A model generated the notes under the pieces. The model was given only the letters and a program-made list of their open reading frames with translations, was not told the origin of the DNA and ran no database searches. The position numbers and the translations under genes were made by a program. Positions 24,501 to 34,253 of a stretch of 64,000 nt of DNA are shown piece after piece. Position 1 is the first letter of the stretch, and each line of letters starts with the position of its first letter. The stretch comes from Protea cynaroides (lineage: Eukaryota; Streptophyta; Magnoliopsida; Proteales; Proteaceae), in assembly GCA_028583415.1 (NCBI GenBank), contig CM053274.1, positions 93,776,549 to 93,840,548 of the forward strand. The letters run 5' to 3'.

Positions 24501-27500
24501 TTAGATGGTCCACCTTGAAAATTGGAAATATCATGTTGTATGAATTACTAATGCAATATTAATCCCAACCCACTAAGATCAGTGGTGAATCCTGGTGGGA
24601 TCCAGGTTGGGGTACTGGTAAGATTCCAGACCCGCAAATAAAGTGGGATTCCTGATTATATCTTCCTTTTCTTATGTACTTTCTTCTCCATCAATCCAGA
24701 TCAGTTTCTGCACTCTTTCCCTATCCAGTGATTAGTAAACTTTCTGTTTTCTTAGTCTCTGATCTGTTTTTCTTAAATAACATGCTGTTAGAGTTATTAG
24801 AATAGTCTTCTGAATTACTGCGTCTAAAACTGATCCGAGTTCTGGTTTAAAAAATCTGATCTGTTCAATTGAAACTTAAGTCCTACTGCAACAAGGTTTC
24901 GTTAATTATGGTTTGAAACCCTAATAAGCAACAGCTAGCCTAGGGCTTACCATGTTTGCCAGACTTTCTCTTTGCATCTCGGTAAATTCTACATCTATAA
25001 ACACAATCCCCTTTATTGTGATGAACACATACAGTCCATTTACAGTCCCATCTCTTGGACGAAAAATGGATTATCTATGTAGGTGGTAGACCACTAAGTA
25101 TGTGAGGAATTTCCCTTTGGCCATGCAGATCAACGTGCCTCCCTTGACACTTTTCATTTTTTAATTTCTTATATTTTTGTATAATTTGTTTAATTTCCAA
25201 AATTTGAAATTAAACTTACTTAAAAGACAGAAAGTTTATAAAGGATTGGAAAAGGTTCTAGCAAGAGGAAGTGCAAATTCATCTTTTATCTCTTTGGATG
25301 ATATCCTATCCTACGCAGTACATGTTTCTCTTTCATCTGTTGTTTCTTCCTGCATTACGATCCTTTCTAAGCTATATTCCATGCCATATGTCCTTCTTTA
25401 ATCATATAATTATTCACAATTCCCCCCCCCCCAAAAAAAAAAAAAAAAAAGGTGGTAGTTTTCACACGAGTAGAATTTAGAGAAAATTTCAGCCAAACCC
25501 CCAAGAGTATGGCTTAATCTCATGCGCCCACCATTGTTCGCGATAATATCACTAACATCCCCTGAAGACACCCAAACGATATCTAAACTCATAGGAAATA
25601 GTTAAAAAGACTTGTTTACCCCTAAAACCATTCATTTTGATTTTTATATTTTCCTTTTTTTTATTTTTACATTTTCAGATTTTCCCTCCAACACCCTCAG
25701 CCTATTTCACAGCTCCGAGTTCTTAGACCTTCAAGACTGAATCTATGTTGAATATGCTTTCTATCTCCTTGTCTTTGTCCAACTAGGTTTAGAGGTGGGT
25801 AATCGATCTGGTTCAGTTTTATCTCTTTTATATATTTGTTCGCAAGTTAGTAGTTCATGGTCGTTGCATTGTGATATTGGGGATTCAAATTCTACGCCCG
25901 TCACTTAGTTTGATGTTCTGTATGAGAGTAGAGGAAGAACCTCAGAAATCCTCCAGAGTCTCAAGTACAGGGCCTACAGGCTGCGAGGGTGAAGAGAGAA
26001 TCACCCAAGTCGAAAAGCCTGAAAAGGGAAGTTCTAATTTATTCGAAGCTTTTGATGTAATCTTCTCTCTTTCGAGGTCCCGTAGAACATCTACTAGGGT
26101 TTTTTTCTGTATAAATGGAAAATGCATCCGAAGAAGTGCCAAGAGAGAACCACGGGGCTTTGGAGGGTGGAACAACCAAAGAGAAAATCTTCGAGCTCTA
26201 TTCTCGATCTCACCAGTTACCAATTCCATGACCTAGATGGCATCAAGCTCCCTCTGAGCTTAGTCAAGTAGGATTTAACTGCCAACCACCGATTATCGGC
26301 ATTGGATCCTCGAATCAGTCTCCTCTCACATCTCAAAAAACTCTCTGGGCACAATAATCAGGAACTACAACAGTGAATGACAAACAGAAAAAAAAAAAAT
26401 CATATTTTTCAACAGGATAGACGCTCCATGGGATTTCACAAACACCTGGATCAACTTATGGAATGAAGTCTAATTAAATTTTATAAACAATCCATTGAGA
26501 ATCGAAAGAGAGAAGAAGCAATGCTTACACTAGACTTGGTCCGGCTTATCATCACCGCCAATTCTTGCAAAAAATCGCTCATTCCCTGTAACAATCGGTG
26601 ATGAAAAACTCAGAAACAAATCCCAATTCAAATCATGAATCACTGGCCTCCTCCAAAAAAACAAAATAATATTCCTCTTAAACATTTTTCTGTCACAATC
26701 TACGTTTTTATCATCATCATCGTCTTCGTCGTATGCTCTTAAGTCGTACAGGAATCTGTTGTTCGCGTCAGATAGAACTATCGAAGCAACGGAAAGTTCG
26801 TCGTTTTAAGAGAATCAATTATATTCCTTTGCACCAAAATCTTTTCGATGATGCGGGAGTCAAGACAATTTCTCGATGGGATTCGACATCGGGCCTTGAA
26901 GTATCTAGTCTTGTTCCTCTCTCTCTCTCTCGGTTTCTTTTGGGCGATGTTAACGACCTTATAACATTTCTGGATTGAAGCCATCTATCCAATTACTACT
27001 CAACCTTGGAAATCCTCCTTTTTTTTTTTTTTTTTGGCCTCCTAAATTTATCACTCTTTCTGTCAATCAAGGTAATTTGGTCATTAATGAATTTAAGAAG
27101 GTGACACGTCATTGGTTAACGGTCATGACGTAACGGAGGGGGTCTGACGGAACCACGTTTTCAAAAGTAGGGGGTGTTAGTGATATTATCGCGAACAATG
27201 GTGAGTGCATGAGATTAAGCCATACTACAGGGGGTGCGGCTGAAATTTTCCCTAGAATTTAAGTGGCATACTACAAAGCCAATAGTATGCAACTAGGTTT
27301 TGATGTAACAGAAATGTTGAAGCTCAGGAGACCTAGGTCTGCAAGAAATTTCAAAAGGTGTAACTCTGATGCATTGTCCTTCCCCACAATTAATAAAAAA
27401 GCTTAGAGCAGTTTCATTTGGCTTCATGATTCACCAAACCACCCCACCCCAATCCACCCAATCGCTCAACCACATGCTTCCAAAATCTAACCAAGACACC

Positions 27501-30500
27501 ATATTTGGTCATGGTTAAAAATATAACTAAAGAAATTTACGTGTCAATGAGACAATCTCAATGTTGAAGTTGCAAAAACCAACAAAACATTAGCTGAAAT
27601 CAGCCAAAATTTCAACCAGTTAACAAAATTTTCACCACAAATAATTTTTCTAACTATTCTTGATCAATCATCAGTTATTGTCTAGCATCCACACCACCAT
27701 GAAGAGTCATCTGCTTATAATGACCCTGACGGTTATAAGCAATAAATAATAAAGAAACACATGGATCATGTTACTAGAGAGCCAAAGTAATATTTACACC
27801 TCCTCCTGCCTACAACTAGCAATAGAAATTTCTATTCCACTTGGTCCACCAATCCAGTTTTGACCTTTTTCAAATGCTTATTGCTTTCATTTGGCTAGAT
27901 ATAAACAACTCCTTCCACTTTTGGATAGTGTACCAGCTCCATTTCCTTCTCCATACCTACTTGTCATCTTCAAGTTGAGAAACTTTAGCAATCCACTATC
28001 CATTCACAATCTATCCTTTGCTGAATCCTTCTGATTCTCCAAAATTTTCATTGTTTTGGATGAAAAACAGAATTTTCTTGATAAAGAAGGAAATATGACA
28101 GTATAAGCAACTCCCTAAGGGAAAGGGCCTCAAGCCTCTGAAGACTTCCATACCAGTAGAACTTGATCAAATCACATCTCCTCTTGACCAACCGAATAAA
28201 CAGCCATGAAGGGTTCTTGGCTTTACATATGGCTGTCTAAGTCCAACGTTGATTCCTTCAGACGTGTCAATTGGGCAAATACGTCCATAGTGACTAGGAT
28301 GGATGTCTCCTATCAGAAAACTAGCAGTTCGCCCTGTCAATCCTCCAGGACCGATCTCATGCCACATAGCTAAAAAAAATTCATTTATCTCGATTATTTC
28401 ACAAGAAAAAAAAAAGGAAGCAGAAAACAGATCTGATCTGTTGAGTTTCAAAAATTCAATTTCACCAATAAAATATGGAGGCTTACTTTACATTTGGAAT
28501 TGCACAGAAAAGACTATTTGTCTCAGCGGTTAATTAAGCCTATTCTGAGCAACTCTATGTCCCTATCTGCATACACTCGGGTCAATCATTTCCCGTATCA
28601 GCCTTCTTCCTTCTCCCAATTATAACTCCCAAACCCTATCAATACTTTTGGATTTAAAACCAGTTCTGGACTTTGCATCCCTTCTCTTTAATAGCCTTTG
28701 ACTATTAATCTTTATCTTTTAAATTCATAGCTCAATATTCTAATCAATTGCCTAGCTGAACACATGATCATGGACATACAATCACCTCCCACTACTTGGC
28801 TCATGGCCCTATTTTAAATCGAAGTTGATCTTCCTCAACTGCTACTCTTGATCATACTGTGTCTCTCCTTTGACCAATTACAGCCCTCCAATCAAGTATT
28901 GACCATGTTCATAACTAGTTGCAAAAAGAGTGGAAAGATTCTTGATCAAAGCCCTCCAGCAATATGGCAGAATCCCAGCCGCTCAGTCAGTCAGGAGAGA
29001 TTTTGATGTAAACACCATTACGTCACAAGAAAGGAAATTACATAGTACATAACATATAGAAGGAGAAAATGGTAATACACATCAGAAATTACTTTATAAA
29101 GTAATAATGAATATTGTTTAGAATTAGAGAAAATGACCATCAAGATGACCAAACAATGGAATCTTGTTGAGAACAACCATCCACCCCTGTATGTAGAGGC
29201 TGCAGCAATTAAGGGTATGGGAGAACTTATAAAGGGATTTCCATCCAAAGCATGTAGAAGTAGACACTGGCGGTTTTTGCTTCTCAACACTACAAAAGGG
29301 AATTCTAACCATGTATAGACAAACATAGTCAACCCCTCTGGTTCACTCTAGTACTATAAGTTGGAAGTTGACAAATCTCACTCGTTACCAACCATGAGGA
29401 AGGATTTTGGTGGCTTTGAACAGAAAGAGTTTTTTTTTAAGTTAATTATGTGGTTACAACTATGGCATCACCACCTAGATGAATAAGATAACAATTTGCA
29501 TTTCAGCCCCACAAAATGGAAATTCGTCTTTGAATCTATTGGACCTTCCAGAGAAGCATTGGTATTTTGACACATCAACAAGCACAAAATAGTTTGTAGA
29601 TATTGATAAAAAGATGAAGTAATAAACTTTGGGAAAGTTTAATCTTATTTTTTTGACTTCATGGTTGCAAATCCTGGCTGAAATTGATCTTGTTGAAAAT
29701 AGAATCCCTCTACATCAACCAAACACTCTTACACCTTAAAGCTACCACCAACCACAAAAAAATTCCTCATGCAAGCTAAAGGTATTTCATATGATTATAT
29801 TCCTCATGCATGTGCTTTAAAGGAAAACTGTGTCAACATTCCAAAACAAGAAGCAAAACTTTTGACTTCACTATAAGTAGAGATAAACTTTAACAACAGA
29901 GGCCTCCCACTGAATCTCACAATCTCACCTTATGAAACTTTAGCCACTCATATATTCCAAAACTTCAATAGCATTTCTCTACCAGCCAAAATATCAAAGC
30001 TGATCTTTAACTTACTCCTATATGTGCACATGTAAATAGTAGTGTCTTGACCTCAACACTTCATTGTCTACCCAAATAAATGGACAGTCAATCCTTGGCC
30101 ATAGCTTTTCATAAGTTGAAGAGATAAGACATACTCAAATTTGAGAGAGATGTTTACAAACTAAAGAACATCAAAAAGAGAATTTCTGCAGATGGACTCA
30201 TAGAGTTGCATTCACACAAACACACAGTAATAGCCATAAGCTGGACATGATATGGTTTTCCCAAGCAAATATCCAAGTCCCCCCCCTTTTTTTTTTTTGT
30301 TTTTTTTTTGAATCTGTTCTTTCAAAGCAAAGGGTGAAGGAAAAAAGAGAAACATATTTCGTTAACCACTTAAGGCATTAAAATTTCAAAAAAAAAAAAA
30401 TTGGGTGAATTAATTTTTTGGGTGAATAAAATTTCAAAATAACAGGACAAAAGAACAACATAAATCTCAACTGGATTGGAGCGACACTGTATAATAAGCT

Positions 30501-31171
30501 TCTACTAAAGTCCACAACGGATGGAAGGGAGACATTATTTGCTAAGCAGAACTCATATTTGAAACATCACTTCTTTCACCTTAGTCAAGCCAAAAGGTAT
30601 ACAATTCAGCTAAAAAAAAAAGATAATCAGTCCCAAGATGCATCAGGGAGAGAAACCAAAACTACTTAAACTTTCCACCAGTACGGTGTGACATTCACAT
30701 AAACCCTAGCATCTAGCACGCTATGAATTTAGCACTTCAAACCTAGTTCAGCAAAAATTTAAAAAACCAGAAAATTTTAGAACAAGAAAAAGCAAACTGT
30801 AGCAGAAATTCATACAATAAAGCAGAAAAGAACACTACCCATCACTTCACACTAAAAAATAGGGATACCCCTTCACAAACCCTAACAAGTAAACTCTCAA
30901 TATTCATACAAAATTTTAGTAACAAGAAAAACAAATTAAGGCAATTCGAATACCCAGGAAAAAAAATTAGCATCAAAAGGCGAAATTAAAGCATAGAAAT
31001 TAGTACTTCAACAAGACATGGAATGCACAAGGACATAGGAGAAAGCACAATTACAAACAGTGGATGAGAAGTTGAAACCTTTTTCGTCCAACCAGGAGGA
31101 GCCGGAAGTTCTACTGAGACAACTTCGTCCTTGGCTCCCGTCTGAGTTTCCTTGTCGACTGAACTCGCCAT
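21504..31171 (-). CDS. Methyl-CpG-binding domain protein, MBD10/11-like
   Basis: Exon 1 (31171-31079, 31 codons) ends VELPAPPGWTKK and joins in phase 0 to exon 2 (22514-21504), which begins FMPKKGGTPKKNEI. Together they rebuild a plant MBD domain (about residues 18-90, including EQYLKSHPGGP and FDWGTGETPRRSARI). Total length is 367 residues, close to plant MBD10. The intron is 8.56 kb, with donor GTTTCA (weak after GT) and acceptor CTGCAG. After the MBD comes a basic, nuclear-localisation-like stretch (KKRSRKSPAGSKKG) and then a long Glu/Lys-rich, low-complexity tail to the end. Known family: nuclear chromatin proteins; MBD10 has been linked to rRNA gene silencing in nucleolar dominance. This subclass is not reliably a 5mC reader, so binding is not assumed. 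The intron hosts a Pack-MULE and plastid-derived DNA. Confidence 0.93.
23211..23507. repeat. 155-bp tandem duplication in MBD intron
   Basis: Two adjacent units start at 23211 and 23366. They share aacaaatgcacatccatgcc, then gaagaataa, then ccatgtgatccaccaagccc. About 85-90% similar by eye. Confidence 0.85.
26115..26346 (+). pseudogene. Captured PP1 regulatory subunit (SDS22-like) fragment, first part
   Basis: Starting at ATG 26115, the plus strand reads MENASEEVPRE; after a frameshift near 26185 it continues SILDLTSYQFHDLDGIKLP and then DLTANHRLSALDPRISLLSH, LKKLS. This matches the N-terminal leucine-rich repeats of plant SDS22-like protein phosphatase 1 regulators. A frameshift and an internal stop (after PLSLVK) make it non-coding. 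Recognised from memory of the family, so an alignment should confirm it. Confidence 0.65.
26529..26786 (-). pseudogene. Captured DnaJ-type (J-domain protein) fragment
   Basis: Two exon pieces on the minus strand, about 26786-26704 and 26585-26529, join perfectly in phase 0 across an intron with GTAGAT donor and TTACAG acceptor. The joined reading contains VLSDANNRFLYDLRAYDEDD followed by GMSDFLQELAVMISRTKSS, then a GTAAGC donor. This is the end of the J domain and the following segment of small plant DnaJ proteins. The HPD motif is not included. The piece lies between the two SDS22-like pieces, in the opposite direction. Confidence 0.65.
26829..26900 (+). pseudogene. Captured SDS22-like fragment, second part
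   Basis: The plus strand reads LHQNLFDDAGVKTISRWDST then SGLE and ends at a GTATCT donor. It continues exactly where the first piece (LKKLS) stops, matching LxQNLIDDAAV..LSRW of SDS22-like proteins. The 480 bp between the pieces lacks clean intron borders and contains the DnaJ-like piece. Confidence 0.6.
28240..28352 (-). pseudogene. rpoB: Plastid rpoB fragment in nuclear DNA (NUPT)
   Basis: Minus-strand translation contains GPGGLTGRTASF and DIHPSHYGRICPIDTSEGIN followed by VGL. This is the highly conserved active-site-proximal region of the plastid RNA polymerase beta subunit. Similarity stops abruptly on both sides (about 113 bp). Some substitutions are present (for example FLIGDIH where an arginine-rich sequence is usual). 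It lies inside the MBD intron and is not a functional gene. A mitochondrial copy as intermediate cannot be excluded. Confidence 0.85.
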
Positions 31172-31694
31172 TTTGAGGGAAATTGAACAAAGTCAACAAA
31201 CAAACGAAATACCCAGCAAAGAGAAAGCGCAAAAAGCAGACTAAAGTTCTGCTACACTTCTTTTCCTTTCTTGGTTCTCTCTCAAGCTCTCTCTCTCTAT
31301 CTCTATCTCTCTCCCTCTACCCTTTAGGCCGCTGTAATCCAATTTAATCTTCTGATTATCTGTCAGAACAAAGATTGACAACTGAGGTGAGCCCTGAGAA
31401 GACACGTTGCAGTAAATGGAGGATTTGTCTGATCTCAACTCTCAAACTCTCAACTCTCAACTCTCTACTGTCAAACGCACAAACGGGCCCGTAAGACTGA
31501 ATCTCCTGAAGCCACACAAGTTCTCTGGCTTTGCTAACACAGGAACCAAGGAATATCAGCTGGACATCAGGTCAGCTACGAGAACGGTTTGGATCACGTT
31601 CCTTAATTGTCCCGTTCAACTGTACTGGAATACCCGTTTTGTGTCCGAGCTCATGACTTCCGTATGATCTTTGACGTTCTCCCCACTGACGTCA
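31172..31694 (-). promoter_or_regulatory. 5' region of MBD gene with TGACGTCA palindrome
   Basis: Immediately upstream of the start codon the minus strand has an AG-rich leader (31260-31330). A perfect 8-bp bZIP-type site, TGACGTCA, is at 31687-31694, about 515 bp upstream of the ATG. No convincing TATA box was seen. Confidence 0.4.
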
Positions 31695-31699
31695 TCATC

Positions 31700-34253
31700 T
31701 CTTCAATCTATCTAATTATAGATTACACAATCCACAACAACGATAGGGTTCAACCTCCTCCTATGGCAACCTTCCTTGAATCTGTTAAAACGGAAAGAGG
31801 GGGTTCAGCTCCCAAGGAGCTTATATAACGAATTAGAGACATATGGAGCCCAAATAGTCAGATATTAATCTCACGCTTTCACTTTTTTTTTTTCAAATCG
31901 AGAAACTTTTGTAGGTTCTGTAAGTATCTTTTCTTTACTTTTTCTTCTTTTAATCATGAAGAAACCTAGGGTTAACAGTGAAAGGGTCTTTGGATTAGAT
32001 AAGCACACACATACTGTAAACAACAAAGGATATTTTGCTATAGAAAAGTGATGGTTATGTCGTTTATCCGTGGCTGGTGTGTGAATGATTTTCAATCACA
32101 ATCGATGCAGGCTACTTAATATTAGAACCCCAGTTAATGGAGCCATGAACCACCTTTTTTGTGTGCCATTTTTGAATTCTCTATATCCATATTAATATTC
32201 TCATGAAGCATCATAGAATCTCAAATAATGGCACTACGGAGTTGGGGAAATTCATTTCTACTGATAGTATTTTTTTTTCAGAACCATATGAAGAAAAATA
32301 TAGGGAGGGATAACAATCCTCTAGTTTGCAAGCATCTGCTTGATCGGAGGATTACCCCTTGGTTGTTGAAGCAGGGGCTGGAAGAGGGCTCGAAATTGAG
32401 TCTCCTCTCTGGCATCTGGTTCCTTTCCCACTTGATAGGGTAACTTAGAGTTGGACCATAAAAAAAATTTAAAAATAAAAATAATCCTAACCCAAGCCTC
32501 AAAAAGTTTCTCTATTTTCCTTGGTATTAGATTACTCCCATTGCATTTTCTTTTTGGGTCTTTTTTTCATGACACCGGCTTTGGTCAATGACCATTGACA
32601 TCAATTCTTCCATCACTGTCACTGGGCCATCATGGGATCTTTGAATACAAAGGGTGTTGCTGATGGTTCTGTCTGGTTCTTTAGGTCATGACACTTGTCA
32701 AAAGGGGATGGATAATCCTCTGCCAACTCTAATGCCAAAATCAGTTATAAAATCAAATAGGCAGAACTTTTAGATCAAAAGGAAAATGAGTCTTGAATCT
32801 TGATAGAGTGAGGTTTAAGCAATTTTAGCCTAAATCAGTTATAAAATCAAATAGGCAGTACTTTCAGATCAAAAGGAAAATGAGTCTTGAATCTTGATAG
32901 AGTGAGGTTTAAGCAATTTTACTAAGGAGATAAAGTAAATGTTAAAAGTTGGATCCCATTACCTCTGTTTTTTTCGGGGTATTTGTGGAGTGGTATAGTA
33001 TAATTTTAGGAATGATCTCAAGACAAATTTTTTGGGGAAGTTATCATCATGGGCTGGAATAAGTTGGTATCGGCATATATTCATTCCTTAAAAGATGGAA
33101 TCATGCGGAAATGGGATTGTCCTTTGACCATTTGATAATTAATCCGATGGTTGTTTCTCAATGATCGCTCATTGATCTGAGCTCGACAGGGTATCTAATG
33201 GTTAAGACGTGATAACATACTACGATGATTGCCTTGTTGACTATGGTTACTTTAAGTTATCCCGAAATCGTAGGGAAAATTTTCTCTTTAAGTGCGTGAT
33301 GTAATGGCGTAGTTTCGAATGATGGCACGCATCCTTCTAAATCGATAGCCCATGTTGAACACATGTCCTCTTCTCATTGGTTGATTATTATCAAACTAAC
33401 GAAAGATATTATTGGTATTTCGATTGAGAAGAGGTTTGGGTTTTGTGTCAGTTTGATGGATGTTGACTAAACATCACTGTCAACAAGATTTTGTTTTTCC
33501 AAATCTACTAGCCAGTGAATGCCATGATAGAATTAATTTTACTCGTTTCATCTTCTATTTTGAGAATGATGGAACTAACTGTTCACCCACTTGATAAATC
33601 TTTCTTGATTCATAGCATTAGTAGTTTAGTACGCAGTGAAAAAGGGCTAGCGAACGAAACAGAACTTGCCAACTGAAATTGCAGAACAACATGAGTGATT
33701 CGACTCATTATCTTGATATCTTGGGCAATCTGGTTCAACTCTACAATTACGTCGGTGGACATTACCTTTTACTTGAAATTATTTCATTACAGCAGAGCCA
33801 AAGGAACTACGGGAGAATTGGAGGGCACCCCATTGAATCGTGGGATTGTCTGGTTGTAATCAATTCGGTTTTCAAGATTGTCTGAGTGTTTATGAACATC
33901 TCATCTCCATAGGAATCTTCTCCTGCGATAGTTTCGAGATCTGCTAAAGATTGGATTTTATCCAGTACACATATCGATTTATTGGTATTTACACTGGATA
34001 AATTCCAGCCCTTGGATTCCGGCTGGAATCTATCCTTAAATACCAATATTGGAAGGGATATGTCTGATTATAACCGAGGTGATTAGAATCTATCAATTCT
34101 CTTTGGAAAGTGTGACCCACAGATATGGGATCCATGGGAGGGTATCCCTTTGGGGAGAGGAACTGGTCCGAGCTTGATGTGGGTTCTTATTTTCTCAGCC
34201 GTTATGGTGTGTAATCAGTTGGCAGTAATGGTTTTTGAAATGTACAAATTGAG
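31700..34253. other. Intergenic DNA between MBD and EEIG1-like genes
   Basis: No gene recognised. It contains the tandem repeat at 32739-32925 and an imperfect inverted repeat near 33980-34050 (attggtattta...aaataccaat arms). Confidence 0.4.
32739..32925. repeat. 94-bp tandem duplication
   Basis: Units beginning aatcagttataaaatcaaat start at 32739 and 32833 and differ at only a few positions over about 90 bp, suggesting a recent event. Confidence 0.92.

Larger units (their letters stand above)
25480..27252. mobile_element. Pack-MULE (Mutator-like element with captured gene pieces)
   Basis: A 1773-bp element flanked by a perfect 9-bp direct repeat, TAGAATTTA, at 25471-25479 and 27253-27261, the target size of Mutator-like elements. 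Ends are gagaaaatttcagcc and ggctgaaattttccc. Terminal inverted repeats are about 90 bp long, with strong identity in atggcttaatctcatgc and accattgttcgcgataatat. No transposase was found. The interior carries gene pieces: SDS22-like exons on plus and DnaJ-like exons on minus. It lies inside the MBD intron. Confidence 0.88.
22515..31078 (-). other. Giant intron of the MBD gene (8.56 kb)
   Basis: The intron lies within the MBD-domain coding sequence, after residue 31. It holds a tandem repeat (23211-23507), a Pack-MULE (25480-27252), a plastid rpoB fragment (28240-28352) and several poly-A/T tracts. No independent intact gene was found inside it. Confidence 0.85.

Noticed and set aside
28167..28451. 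Intact rpoB-like gene
   Set aside because: Only about 113 bp match rpoB; both sides diverge at once, so it is an organelle-derived fragment.
31416..31828. Plus-strand frames upstream of the MBD gene
   Set aside because: No domain or splice partner; most likely promoter and leader DNA.
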